A stretch of 64,000 nucleotides of DNA from Fibrobacter sp. (GTDB taxonomy: Bacteria; Fibrobacterota; Fibrobacteria; Fibrobacterales; Fibrobacteraceae): positions 212,431 through 276,430 of the forward strand of contig JAFPWY010000008.1 in NCBI GenBank assembly GCA_017412605.1, given 5' to 3'. The notes under the pieces were generated by a model. It was not told the DNA's origin. It saw only the letters and a list, made by a program, of their open reading frames with translations, and ran no database searches. Positions 32,444-41,484 of this stretch are shown piece after piece (positions within the stretch are counted from its first letter, which is position 1; every line of letters begins with the position of its first letter). The translations under genes and the position numbers were made by a program.

Positions 32444-33664
32444 ATGAATAAAATTGCTGTTTTTACGATGGTTGTTGCGGGGACGGTAGCGAGCCTCGCC
32501 ATGGCACAGGAATCGCCGTTTCAGTTCAACGGGTTCGTGGATACGTATCATGCCGCGCAGACGGAATGGCCTCACGACATGACATCTTCCCGAACGCGCC
32601 TGCGCACCGAGTTGCGCGTCGATTACGAGAACGCTTACCTGTTCGCAAGCCTGAATGCGACGCATAACAGCGTACTAGACGATCGCACGGGAGTGCAGCT
32701 TCAAGAAGCGTATTTCAACTACACGAACAGCGTCCTGGACATTCGCGCCGGTCGCCAAATTGTCGTGTGGGGCGTGGCCGACGGTCTCCGTGTCACTGAC
32801 TTGATTTCGCCTGTAGACTACACGGAATTCATGTCAAGCGATTACGACGACTTGCGCATGGCTGTAGACGGTTTCCGCATCAAGTACCCTGGGGAACGCG
32901 TGAATGCAGAAATTGTCTATGTGCCTGTACCGCGATACTTCCAAATGCCAATCCAGGAAGACAATCCCTGGCGTCCGAATATGCCTGAAAACGCGACCTT
33001 CGATTTTCCGGAGGGTCCCGATGCCCGTTTTAAGAACGGCGATTTCGGAACACGCCTTTCGTTCTTCCTCTCGAATTTCGACTTCTCCGTTTCGGCGCTG
33101 CATACGCATAACCAGTCACCGGTGACAGTGGCGAGTTACGACATCGAAAAGGATTCCATCATCATCCACGGCGTTCACGAAACAATGACGATGTTCGGCG
33201 GAGACATTTCCATGCCGCTCGGGGAATTCGTCATCCGGGCCGAAGTCGCAGAATATCTAGGCGAGGCTCTTGGTTATAGGAGTAATTTCGACTATGCCCG
33301 CAAGAATACGTTCAATGCGCTCGGAGGTATCGACTGGTACGCAGGTAACAACTGGACATTCATGGTGCAATACCTGCACAAATACATCGCCGATTACTCG
33401 GATGAACTTTCTGCAGAAAAAAACACCTCCGAAATGACTTTCCGCATTTCGAAGGAACTTTTGAACAATACGCTCAAACTTTCGCTTTACGGAATGTTCG
33501 ATATCGACAACCTTGCCTATTATGGTCGCGCTTCGGGTGATTACGCACTCACGGATCAGGTGACGCTTTCTGCCGGCTACGACCATTTTGGAGGCAAGCG
33601 CGGACAACTAGCTCAGTACAAGAAAAATCGCGAAGTTTGGGCAAAAGCCAAGTATTATTTCTAG
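32444..33664 (+). CDS. DUF1302-like outer-membrane beta-barrel protein
   Basis: 406 residues from the ATG at 32444; the frame is open ten codons further back but that part is repeat-derived. A signal peptide ends ASLAMAQ. The barrel shows FNGFVDTYHAAQ, RTRLRTELRVDYENAYLFASL, LQEAYFNYTNSVLDIRAGRQIVVWGVADGLRVTDLISP, and a C terminus ending AKYYF. The RAGRQIVVWG...DLISP motif is what I associate with DUF1302-type barrels partnered with LolA-like proteins and RND exporters. A role in lipid or hydrophobic-compound movement at the outer membrane is inferred. The stop is followed directly by the tonB start. Confidence 0.78.
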   Translation: MNKIAVFTMVVAGTVASLAMAQESPFQFNGFVDTYHAAQTEWPHDMTSSRTRLRTELRVDYENAYLFASLNATHNSVLDDRTGVQLQEAYFNYTNSVLDIRAGRQIVVWGVADGLRVTDLISPVDYTEFMSSDYDDLRMAVDGFRIKYPGERVNAEIVYVPVPRYFQMPIQEDNPWRPNMPENATFDFPEGPDARFKNGDFGTRLSFFLSNFDFSVSALHTHNQSPVTVASYDIEKDSIIIHGVHETMTMFGGDISMPLGEFVIRAEVAEYLGEALGYRSNFDYARKNTFNALGGIDWYAGNNWTFMVQYLHKYIADYSDELSAEKNTSEMTFRISKELLNNTLKLSLYGMFDIDNLAYYGRASGDYALTDQVTLSAGYDHFGGKRGQLAQYKKNREVWAKAKYYF

Positions 33665-34360
33665 ATGAGAAACCCTTACGCATCATTCCTCATGAAAAAC
33701 GCCTTCTGGGTGGGCGTCTGTCTTGCGATTGTCTTGCACGCCGGCTTCTATGCCTGGGGATTCTTAAGGCATTCGCAGGTGGTCACTACACGTGAGGACG
33801 CTGAAGTCATCCATGTGGAACGTCTGCTGCTCACTCCACCGGAACCACCTCCTGAAGTAAAAAAGGTCGTGCAGAAAGTTGTGCGGGCAAAGATTATCCC
33901 GAACATCGTGCAAGATACAGTTCCAGAGCCGGAGCCTGAACCCGAGCCGGAACCGATTATGGTTACGGACGCCGAAGTGGTTGAAGCGCCTGTTGTCGAA
34001 GAACCGGTTGCACCGCCACCTCCCCCGCCTCCGCCACCTCCGCCGAAACCTTCCAAGGATTCGCTGATGAAGGTGACGCGTGCCTATCTGATGGGACTTT
34101 CGAAGGAATTTGAAAAACGCAAAGATTACCCCGCAACGGCCCGTCGCTTAAAGCAAGAGGGAACTGTTCGCGTGCAATTTACGGTTGCCAAGGATGGAGT
34201 CATCAGTGGCGCCGTAGTCGCAAAGCCATGCCCGTATTCCTCACTGAACGAAAGCGCGCTGGCGGCAGTGCAGGCTGTTTCCAAGTTCGATCCCATTCCG
34301 GCCATTTTGGAAAAAGACACATGGAAAATGGAGATACCTATAAAATACAACCTGCATTAA
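33665..34360 (+). CDS. tonB: TonB-family energy transducer
   Basis: 231 residues: N-terminal membrane helix (FWVGVCLAIVLHAGFYAWGF), a periplasm-spanning Pro-rich region with Glu-Pro repeats (about 93-102) and a run of eleven prolines (about 118-128), and a C-terminal TonB domain (YPATARRLKQEGTVRVQFTV, KPCPYSSLNESALAAVQ, FDPIP). It couples the proton-driven ExbB/ExbD motor to the outer-membrane receptor encoded at the end of the operon. The ATG follows the previous stop directly (TAGATG). The Pro run is encoded by near-identical CCN triplets and may vary in length. Confidence 0.92.
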   Translation: MRNPYASFLMKNAFWVGVCLAIVLHAGFYAWGFLRHSQVVTTREDAEVIHVERLLLTPPEPPPEVKKVVQKVVRAKIIPNIVQDTVPEPEPEPEPEPIMVTDAEVVEAPVVEEPVAPPPPPPPPPPPKPSKDSLMKVTRAYLMGLSKEFEKRKDYPATARRLKQEGTVRVQFTVAKDGVISGAVVAKPCPYSSLNESALAAVQAVSKFDPIPAILEKDTWKMEIPIKYNLH

Positions 34361-34405
34361 CACTATTTTCATTGTGCAAGCTTTTCTGCAGCTCTCGGCA
34401 CCCAT

Positions 34406-34486
34406 GTCATTGCGAGCGTAGCGAAGCAATCTCAATCCAAAATTTGGTAAGAGATTGCCACGGTCACTAAGTGACCTCGCAATGAC
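34406..34486. repeat. Inverted pair of ATTGCGAGC-family repeats
   Basis: 34406-34433 (GTCATTGCGAGC...GCAATCTC) and 34451-34486 (GAGATTGCC...CTCGCAATGAC) face each other across 17 bases and could form one long hairpin between tonB and exbB. The second copy has its own inner GGTCACTAAGTGACC palindrome. Confidence 0.85.
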
Positions 34487-34518
34487 AAAGTAAAGACTTA
34501 AAAAAAGGAAAGATAAAC

Positions 34519-35127
34519 ATGAACTACATCTTAGACTTTATCCAACAGGGCGGCGTCATCGCCTACGTTCTCGTAGCCATGAATTTCGTAGGCTACTCCA
34601 TCATCGTGTGGAAAATCATTTCGCTGATTCTTTTTAACAGGAGCATTCGCAAACGTCTCCCATCCAAGATTCTACATCGCGTAGTGACGCACAATACCGA
34701 TCACCACATCATTATCGAAAGCATCCGCACCGAAATCGCACTCGCCTTCTCTCCGTTACAAAAGGGAATGACCACGATTGAAAACATCGCAAGCATTTCT
34801 CCACTGCTCGGCCTCTTGGGCACTGTTTTCGGCATCTTCAACGCATTCAGCGTCATTGCCGTTTCTGGCCTTTCTGACGCAGGTGCTTTTGCCACCGGCA
34901 TCAAACTCGCCCTCATCACGACCGTGATTGGCCTTGTAGTTGCCATTCCGCATGTCATTTCGTTCAACTACCTGAATGCCCGCATGGAATCGGAGCAGGA
35001 CAATGTGGAAAACGATGTTCTTTTGCAACTGGGCCGCATTCTGAAGGAAAAGGACCACAGACGCTCTCAGGGGGTTGCCACGTCGCCTTCGGCTCCTCGC
35101 AATGACATTATTGATGAGGATGCATAA
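34519..35127 (+). CDS. exbB: ExbB/TolQ-family proton channel subunit
   Basis: 202 residues. Three membrane helices: one near the N terminus (VIAYVLVAMNFVGYSIIVWKIISLILF) and two with the family core GMTTIENIASISPLLGLLGTVFGIFNAFSV and GIKLALITTVIGLVVAIPHVISFNYLNAR. It forms the channel with ExbD that powers TonB. The last ~15 residues (GVATSPSAPRND and the acidic tail) are encoded by an interspersed ATTGCGAGC-type repeat, so the C terminus has been altered by that element. The stop is followed without a gap by the exbD ATG. Confidence 0.92.
   Translation: MNYILDFIQQGGVIAYVLVAMNFVGYSIIVWKIISLILFNRSIRKRLPSKILHRVVTHNTDHHIIIESIRTEIALAFSPLQKGMTTIENIASISPLLGLLGTVFGIFNAFSVIAVSGLSDAGAFATGIKLALITTVIGLVVAIPHVISFNYLNARMESEQDNVENDVLLQLGRILKEKDHRRSQGVATSPSAPRNDIIDEDA
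35072..35106 (-). repeat. ATTGCGAGC-family repeat forming the 3' end of exbB
   Basis: On the plus strand GGGTTGCCACGTCGCCTTCG then GCTCCTCGCAATGAC. It lies in frame within the exbB coding sequence. Confidence 0.8.
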
Positions 35128-35523
35128 ATGGCAAAGCGAACCCGCCGAATCCGCCCCGACATGACGCCGCTGATTGACTGCGTTTTCTTGCTGCTGGTAT
35201 TTTTCCTTGTCACCTCCGTTTTCAAGCAAGACGAATCCGTGCTCAAGTTGATTCTGCCCGAGACGCAAAGCGAAGTCAAGCGCGATACGCCCGAAGGATT
35301 GTATATCGAACTTTCCGAGACAGAACTCGCATTCAATGGAGAGCGCGGCACCCCTGATGATTTACGCGTCAAGGCAGCATCAGTACAGAATAAGAAATCT
35401 CCGGTGGCCATCAAGATTGACAAGGGCACGACTTACGAACGCATCGCCATCGTACTCGACATCTTGCAAGTCCAGAAACTGTACAACATCCAGTTGATAA
35501 ACGAACTTGAAAATGGGGAATAA
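35128..35523 (+). CDS. exbD: ExbD/TolR-family protein
   Basis: 131 residues: one membrane helix with the essential Asp in MTPLIDCVFLLLVFFLVTSVF (Asp17), then a periplasmic domain (LYIELSETELAFNG and the SPVAIKIDKGTTYERIAIVLDILQ region). It converts proton flow into TonB motion. It starts at the base after the exbB stop and ends six bases before the receptor gene, so these are tightly co-translated. Confidence 0.93.
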   Translation: MAKRTRRIRPDMTPLIDCVFLLLVFFLVTSVFKQDESVLKLILPETQSEVKRDTPEGLYIELSETELAFNGERGTPDDLRVKAASVQNKKSPVAIKIDKGTTYERIAIVLDILQVQKLYNIQLINELENGE

Positions 35524-35529
35524 AGCACA

Positions 35530-37818
35530 ATGAAGAAAAATCTCGAACTCAAGGTAGTCTCGTTTTTCATGGTGGCCCTCTTCATCATCTTTGTGGCGGC
35601 CATCTCCGCACGCGCCCAGGAAGATGAAGTCACTTCAATAGATGATTTTCTGGAAGAGACCAGTGACGGCAATGGCTCTAATTTTGCAGACGAAGCAAAC
35701 AAGACAAGCAACACAAATAATGCAAGCGATGGCAGCAAGCCTAGCGAAGCCTCTTCTGCGGGAGTGACTCAACTTGACGAACTTTCGGTAGAAACTGATA
35801 TCGAAGCGGAACAGGCGAAGCAGGCAAAAAAGGTAGAGACCGTATCGACTATCGACGCAGCGGAACTGCAGAACACGAGCAAGAGCATTTCGAAAGCGGT
35901 AAACACCTCATCAGGTGTTAAAGTGCGCAAGTCCGGCGGCATGGGAAGTGAAGGAAAAATCAACATCCGCGGCATGGAAGGCAAGAACATCAAGGTGCTC
36001 GTGAACGGCGTTCCGGTTGAAACACAAGGCAATATCGGACTTGACGACATTCCCATCGACCAGATTGCCGACATCGAAGTGTACAAGGGCTACATTCCGG
36101 CACGCTTTGCAACGGACGGAGCCGGCGGTGCGATCAACATCGTGACCAAAAAGCGTCCCGCCAATTCGGTCGACGCCTCTTACAGCCTTGCAAGTTACAA
36201 TACCCACAAGGCATCGGTTACAGCAAGCCATACTATCGACAGCATTGTGGGTGCTGCCGCATTGGAAATTGGCGTATCGGGTTACTTCAACCATTCCGAT
36301 AACGATTACGAATTCACTTCGCCCTACATGAAAAGCGCCAAGGGCAAGGACACCTCTGTCGTTCGCGATCACGACCATTATACTTCGTATAATGTGCAAG
36401 CATTTGCCAACTTGATGAACGGCTGGTTCGACAACGTGGCGTTGGGATTGAGTTACGGAGCGAGCGAACACCAGGTGCAGGGAGACGCCTACCGCATCAC
36501 CCAAACGATGGTTGATGGGTATAATTTCGGTTCAACGTTCGGCCTTGACAAGCGAAATCTTTTCGTGAAGAATTTGGGCTTTAACAATAATTTCGCATTC
36601 TCTTATAGCGAAAATACCGTGACGGACACTTCAAGCGTTCGTTGCCGCAACTGGCATACTTGCGACACGACAGCGAAAAAGAAGGGAGAACTCTCGCAAA
36701 TGGGACTCCCGAAATTACGGACGGTGGAAGCCTACGAGTTCAACGACTTACTGAACCTGGATTATGAATTCCTAAAAAAGCAGTTTGTCTATTGGAATAC
36801 ATTTTTCAAGTATCACAAGGAAACTCCCGAAGACGACTTGGGTGCAAAACTGGTGGGTTTCAATACGGCGGGATATCCCGGCAAAAGCATTTCTGTGACA
36901 TCGGGACTTTCGCTTGAAGACCGCCTTTGGAATGACCACATCCAGAACCTGATTGGCTTTAAGTTCCATTACATGAAGGCGGAAATTTCGAAACCCGTCT
37001 ATACGGCTCTCAACGAACCGGAGGTGAAATCCAGTGATTTCAAGGAATTCGGCTACGACGAGAGTCTGCTTTTCCAGATTATAAAGCCCGTTGCAGTCAA
37101 GGCGTCGTACCAGCATGCGGTACGCTTGCCCACGCCTGATGAACTTTTTGGCGATGGAGTGAAAGTGAGCGCCGCGCCTGGATTAAAGCCAGAAGAAGCG
37201 GACAACTTCAACGTGGGACTTTCCCTTGACTTTATGGAATTGCCCTTGGTGGCAAGGCTTCGCTTTGATGGCGACGTATTCTATTCTTATTACAAGAACA
37301 AGATCCACTACATAACATTGGCGCAGGTCGAAACTCCTTACTCGAACTTGAACCCGATTCGCGGCTGGGGCTACGAAGGCGATGTCAAGCTGGACGTGAA
37401 CGAATGGATTTTGCTCGGTACGAACTGGACATTCCAAGATTTGCGCAATGTGGATTATGTGGCCAAGCAGGGGATTCCCGAAGACGCCATTATGCCGAAC
37501 ATCCCGCGCTATTTCATGAACTACCTGGCAGAATTCCATATCGGCGACTTGGTCAACAAGGAAGACTTCCTGAAACTTTGGTGGTCGGCAAATTACACCG
37601 CCGAATACTACTACGGCTGGAAAATCAGTTCCCGCCAAGATCGCAAGATTCCGTCTTCGTTCTCGCAAGATGTCGGCATCGAATATTCCATTTGGGACAA
37701 TACGCTCGCCTGGAGTTTCGAGGTGGACAATCTGATGGACCGCACCGTCTACGACAACTATGGCGAAAGCAAGCCGGGCCGTTCGTACGCGACAAAGATA
37801 CGGTATAGCTTCAAGTAA
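35530..37818 (+). CDS. TonB-dependent outer-membrane receptor
   Basis: 762 residues. A signal peptide ends ARAQE; a low-complexity Ser/Asn/Asp stretch (about 40-75) follows, then a TonB-box-like region and plug domain: TSKSISKAVNTSSGVKV, GSEGKINIRGMEGKNIKVLVNGVPVE, DQIADIEVYKGYIPARF and GAGGAINIVTKK. The rest is the 22-strand barrel, ending RSYATKIRYSFK with a terminal Phe-Lys. Candidate ligands are iron chelates, given the neighbouring DtxR-like boxes and iron genes, but the sequence alone does not name one. It ends the run that starts with the LolA-like gene. Confidence 0.92.
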   Translation: MKKNLELKVVSFFMVALFIIFVAAISARAQEDEVTSIDDFLEETSDGNGSNFADEANKTSNTNNASDGSKPSEASSAGVTQLDELSVETDIEAEQAKQAKKVETVSTIDAAELQNTSKSISKAVNTSSGVKVRKSGGMGSEGKINIRGMEGKNIKVLVNGVPVETQGNIGLDDIPIDQIADIEVYKGYIPARFATDGAGGAINIVTKKRPANSVDASYSLASYNTHKASVTASHTIDSIVGAAALEIGVSGYFNHSDNDYEFTSPYMKSAKGKDTSVVRDHDHYTSYNVQAFANLMNGWFDNVALGLSYGASEHQVQGDAYRITQTMVDGYNFGSTFGLDKRNLFVKNLGFNNNFAFSYSENTVTDTSSVRCRNWHTCDTTAKKKGELSQMGLPKLRTVEAYEFNDLLNLDYEFLKKQFVYWNTFFKYHKETPEDDLGAKLVGFNTAGYPGKSISVTSGLSLEDRLWNDHIQNLIGFKFHYMKAEISKPVYTALNEPEVKSSDFKEFGYDESLLFQIIKPVAVKASYQHAVRLPTPDELFGDGVKVSAAPGLKPEEADNFNVGLSLDFMELPLVARLRFDGDVFYSYYKNKIHYITLAQVETPYSNLNPIRGWGYEGDVKLDVNEWILLGTNWTFQDLRNVDYVAKQGIPEDAIMPNIPRYFMNYLAEFHIGDLVNKEDFLKLWWSANYTAEYYYGWKISSRQDRKIPSSFSQDVGIEYSIWDNTLAWSFEVDNLMDRTVYDNYGESKPGRSYATKIRYSFK

Positions 37819-37867
37819 TTTTCTAAATTTGGGGCGCAAGGAGTTACAGAACTTCAAAAAGCACCCC

Positions 37868-38494
37868 ATGAAGCACCTATTCGTCATCGCCACCGCAAGC
37901 AGCGGAAAAATCAGGGATTTCGCCCACATTCTGGGCACGGACCATTACGAATTCAAGACTTTGAAGGACATCGGGTTCGACGAGGAAATCGTCGAGAACG
38001 GCACTACGTTCGCCGAAAACGCCATTATCAAGTCGAGCACGACGGCCCGCTGGCTCGCCAAGCGCGGCATCGAAGCGACCGTACTCGCCGATGACTCCGG
38101 GCTCGAGGTTTTCGCACTGAACGGCGAACCGGGTATCTACAGCGCCCGCTACAGCGGTGGCCACGGCAACGACGACGAGAACAACAACCTTCTGCTGAAA
38201 AAGCTCGAAGGGATTGCCGACCGCAAGGCACGCTACTTTTGCGCCCTCGCCTACCAGACAATCACCAAGGATGCTAGCGGGAACCTCACCATCAGCGAAC
38301 CCATCGTATTCGAGGGAGAATGCCGCGGACAAATCAACCACGGCCCCGTAGGCGACATGGGTTTCGGCTACGATCCGCTCTTTGTCCCCGACGGCGAAAC
38401 CCGCACATTCGCACAGATGGAACTCGAAGAGAAAAAGCTCATCAGCCACCGCGGCAACGCCATCCGCGCACTGAAAAAGGCCCTCCACAAGTAA
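37868..38494 (+). CDS. rdgB: XTP/dITP diphosphatase (non-canonical purine NTP pyrophosphatase)
   Basis: 208 residues from the ATG at 37868; the frame extends upstream but MKHLFVIATASSGKIRDF is the family start. Removes ITP/XTP from the nucleotide pool. Motifs: the phosphate-binding TASSGKI (normally TxNxxK; here Ser replaces the Asn), ADDSGLEVFALNGEPGIYSARYSG, and GFGYDPLFVPDG with ISHRGNAIRAL. Cytoplasmic; a housekeeping gene that starts a new plus-strand run with dus and the radical SAM gene. Confidence 0.93.
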   Translation: MKHLFVIATASSGKIRDFAHILGTDHYEFKTLKDIGFDEEIVENGTTFAENAIIKSSTTARWLAKRGIEATVLADDSGLEVFALNGEPGIYSARYSGGHGNDDENNNLLLKKLEGIADRKARYFCALAYQTITKDASGNLTISEPIVFEGECRGQINHGPVGDMGFGYDPLFVPDGETRTFAQMELEEKKLISHRGNAIRALKKALHK

Positions 38495-38527
38495 CACGGG
38501 CAAAAGCGCCTACAACGGAATCGCGCT

Positions 38528-39529
38528 ATGCAAGTCCTGTTCGCCCCGCTGCAAGGTTACACCACCGGCATCTACCGCAAGGCCCATGCCGAAATCTTTG
38601 GCGGGGTCGACGCCTATTACGCGCCCTTCCTGCGGATGGAAAATGGCAGGCCCCGCGAAAAGGACCTGCGCGACATTGGTGACGACCACGATTTGATTAC
38701 CGGGGCAAGGATTACCGGCGCAATGGTTAACGGAGCAAAGAGAACCGGCGCAAAAACCATACCGCAAATCATCGCGAACAGCGTCAACGAATTCAGGGCT
38801 CTCGCCGACGCCATCATGCAAAAAGGGTTCACGGAAATCGACTTCAACATGGGATGTCCCTTCCCGATGCAAGTCAGCCGCCACCGCGGAGCTGGCCTGC
38901 TGAGCGACACCCAGACCGTCAAAAGCATCATGGACGAGATTGCGCAGCTTACCGTCAAGAATTCCATAAAGTTTTCCGTCAAGATGCGGCTCGGCCAAAA
39001 CTCCCCCGACGAAGCATTTGCCCTGTTGCCCATCCTGAACGCTACCCCGCTCGCCCACATTACGCTCCACCCGAGGCTCGGCAAGCAGCAATATAAGGGA
39101 GCCATCGACTTCACCTCCTTTGTGCGGTTCTACGAAGAATGCCGTCACCCCCTTGTCTACAACGGCGACATCACAAGCGTTAGCCAGATGCGCAAAATGG
39201 AATCGGGCTACCCCAAGCTGGCAGGCATCATGATTGGGCGCGGGATGCTCGCCCGTCCAAGCCTCGCCGCCGAATACAAGGCAGCATCCGACACAAGCGC
39301 AGCCAGCATCAGCGAAAGAGACTTGCTAAACAAAATCCTCGAGATGCACGGCAAGCTGTACGAACATGCGCGCAGCACCTACCAAGGCGACAACCAGATT
39401 CTCTCGCACATCAAGAGTTTCTGGGAATACCTAGAACCAAGCATTCCCAAGAAAGCCTTCAAGAAAATCAAGAAAGCAGGAAACCAGAGCGAATACGACG
39501 CAGCCGTATTGTCGCTCAACATGGAGTAG
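38528..39529 (+). CDS. tRNA-dihydrouridine synthase
   Basis: 333 residues. FMN enzyme reducing uridines of tRNA. Visible: APLQGYTTGIYR (FMN-binding start), the DFNMGCPFPMQVSRHRGAGLL block with the catalytic Cys in N-x-G-C-P, SVKMRLGQN, ITLHPR, YNGDI and MIGRGMLARP. Subtype (DusA/B/C) cannot be fixed from sequence alone. Four bases before the next gene, whose ribosome site lies in the dus 3' end. Confidence 0.92.
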   Translation: MQVLFAPLQGYTTGIYRKAHAEIFGGVDAYYAPFLRMENGRPREKDLRDIGDDHDLITGARITGAMVNGAKRTGAKTIPQIIANSVNEFRALADAIMQKGFTEIDFNMGCPFPMQVSRHRGAGLLSDTQTVKSIMDEIAQLTVKNSIKFSVKMRLGQNSPDEAFALLPILNATPLAHITLHPRLGKQQYKGAIDFTSFVRFYEECRHPLVYNGDITSVSQMRKMESGYPKLAGIMIGRGMLARPSLAAEYKAASDTSAASISERDLLNKILEMHGKLYEHARSTYQGDNQILSHIKSFWEYLEPSIPKKAFKKIKKAGNQSEYDAAVLSLNME

Positions 39530-39533
39530 ACCG

Positions 39534-40433
39534 ATGGAAAGCGTGTACATCGAAATAACGGATTCCTGCAACCTGCGCTGCAGTTTTTGCCCGTGCGGAA
39601 CGCGCTCACAAAGTGGCGACACCAGCGGAGCCCAGCGCAGCTACATGCCAACTCCGCTTTTCGAAAAATGCATCGCCGGAGCACAAGAAATCGGCGCAAA
39701 GAATGTCTTTTTCCATGTCCTCGGCGAACCGACACTGCATCCCGGCTTCGTACATTACCTCAAGAAGTTGGAACAGACGCAGCTCAAGCTGACGCTCACC
39801 ACCAACGGCACCACCATCGAGCGTACGGGACGCAGCATCCTTGCCAGCCCAGCGGTACGGCAGGTCAACTTTTCGACCCACGCCTACGCAGAACTCCCCC
39901 GCGAGGCAGCGGAACGTTACTTGCAGAACGTCCTTGACTTTTGCCAGTTCGCAGCCGTCGAGCGCTCGGACCTCTACATCAATCTGCGCCTGTGGAACGT
40001 AGGGGCAGCCGAAGCTACGTCCTGGAACCGCTACATGCTCGACCGCATCCGCGAAACGTTCGGAGTCGATGTCACACCGGGGAACTTCTGCAGCCGCCAC
40101 AAGAGTTTCAGCATCGCAGGGCGAATTTACCTGCACGAAGACACCCGATTTGAATGGCCAGAATTAAGCGAGAATGGCGAGAGGTCTGTTCAAGGAACTT
40201 GCCATGCACTGGATACGCACGTGGCCATCTTGCACGACGGACGGGTTGTCGCCTGCTGCTTGGATTACAGCGGGCAAATCACGCTCGGGAACATCCAAGA
40301 AACCAACCTCGCCGAAATTATCGAAGCACCCCTCGCCCGCGAACTCCACGAAGGGTTTACACAAAACGAGCTGCGCCACCCATTATGCAAGGCGTGCTCG
40401 TATTGCAAAAGATTTTCTCGAAAAAAAACCTAA
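39534..40433 (+). CDS. Radical SAM/SPASM-type protein
   Basis: 299 residues. The radical SAM cluster motif is Cys12-x3-Cys16-x2-Cys19 (CNLRCSFC), followed by GEPTLHPGF (SAM-binding), TLTTNGTTI, and a C-terminal Cys cluster (GTCHAL, VVACCLDYSG, CKACSYC) with LGNI, the layout of SPASM or twitch auxiliary Fe-S domains. It could modify a peptide or RNA; the gap of four bases to dus suggests co-transcription, perhaps with a tRNA or translation link. No recognisable precursor peptide lies next to it. Ends in a four-base overlap with the convergent nrnA-like gene. Confidence 0.85.
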   Translation: MESVYIEITDSCNLRCSFCPCGTRSQSGDTSGAQRSYMPTPLFEKCIAGAQEIGAKNVFFHVLGEPTLHPGFVHYLKKLEQTQLKLTLTTNGTTIERTGRSILASPAVRQVNFSTHAYAELPREAAERYLQNVLDFCQFAAVERSDLYINLRLWNVGAAEATSWNRYMLDRIRETFGVDVTPGNFCSRHKSFSIAGRIYLHEDTRFEWPELSENGERSVQGTCHALDTHVAILHDGRVVACCLDYSGQITLGNIQETNLAEIIEAPLARELHEGFTQNELRHPLCKACSYCKRFSRKKT

Positions 40434-41383
40434 AGCTGTTCGTCTATCAGCATCAAGATTTTCTGGATAGCAAATTCCGGACTGTATTCCGTATCGCCGC
40501 CGGCCGCACGAACATGGCCGCCACCGCCAAACGTCTTGGCAATGGCGTTCACATCCACGATGTAGTTACTGCGCAAGCTTATCTTGTACTTGCCATTGAC
40601 CGGATAAAGGAAGACGGCGACTTCCGTGCCACCCACTTCGCGAAGCGTATCGATGACATTGCTCAAGTCGACCGGCTGGACACCGAACTTTTCCATATCC
40701 TTCTCGGTCACGATGGAATACACCACCTTGCCATCGAGGCCCATCTTGCAATTTTCCAGAACAAACCCGGTAATCAGAGTCTGCTTGTAAGTGCGTGTAT
40801 AGTAGGTTTCGTTCACTATCTTTGCAAAATCGACACCCTTGTCAATCAAGTCGCCCACAACGTTCATGGTCCGCTTGCCCGTACATGAGTACTTAAACGC
40901 ACCCGTGTCGTGGACAATGCCCAGATAAAGACAGCTAGCCGTTTCGGTGCTGATTTTTTCCTTGTCCATCAAGAAATACAGAGTCTCGCACGTCGAACTG
41001 GATTGCGCTTCCAAGAAGCACTTTGTACACAGATTCTGCGGATTGCTGACATGATGGTCTACGTTACACGTAAACTTTGCGCTTTTGATGCAAGGCACGC
41101 CATTCGCTCCGACTCGTTCAAAAGAGGGCGTATCCAGCATGAAGGCGATGTCGCAGCCATTTGCGAAAACATTTTCGGAATACTCAGGCAAAACGATATC
41201 GGCGCCCTTGAGGATCCCGTAAGTCTCGGGGAACTTTTCCAAAAAGACCTTGACTTCGACCTGCGGAAAATTATCCTTGACATAATTATAAAGTGCTAGA
41301 GCAGAGCCGACGCAATCCCCATCAGGGCGAACATGTCCAAAAATGGCGGCAGTCTTGGCATTTAGCAACATTTCATCGATCAT
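40430..41383 (-). CDS. DHH/DHHA1 phosphoesterase (NrnA-like oligoribonuclease/pAp phosphatase)
   Basis: About 317 residues from the ATG at 41383, which has AAAGG nine bases upstream; ATG 41392 or TTG 41416 are possible. The DHH domain shows GHVRPDGDCVGSAL, FMLDTP, CNVDHHVSN (the DHH triad) and a LGIVHDTGAF block. The C-terminal DHHA1 domain carries GGGGHVRAAGG. Such enzymes degrade nano-RNA and dephosphorylate pAp in the cytoplasm. Convergent with the radical SAM gene and divergent from the UPF0489 gene. Confidence 0.88.
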   Translation of the reverse strand: MIDEMLLNAKTAAIFGHVRPDGDCVGSALALYNYVKDNFPQVEVKVFLEKFPETYGILKGADIVLPEYSENVFANGCDIAFMLDTPSFERVGANGVPCIKSAKFTCNVDHHVSNPQNLCTKCFLEAQSSSTCETLYFLMDKEKISTETASCLYLGIVHDTGAFKYSCTGKRTMNVVGDLIDKGVDFAKIVNETYYTRTYKQTLITGFVLENCKMGLDGKVVYSIVTEKDMEKFGVQPVDLSNVIDTLREVGGTEVAVFLYPVNGKYKISLRSNYIVDVNAIAKTFGGGGHVRAAGGDTEYSPEFAIQKILMLIDEQL

Positions 41384-41484
41384 CGTCAACATCCTTTTAT
41401 AAAAATCCAATATCAAAGATAAAAAAACGGGCCTATAAAATACCGAAGAAGCAAAAATTAACTGAATTAACCTATCTTTCTGTA

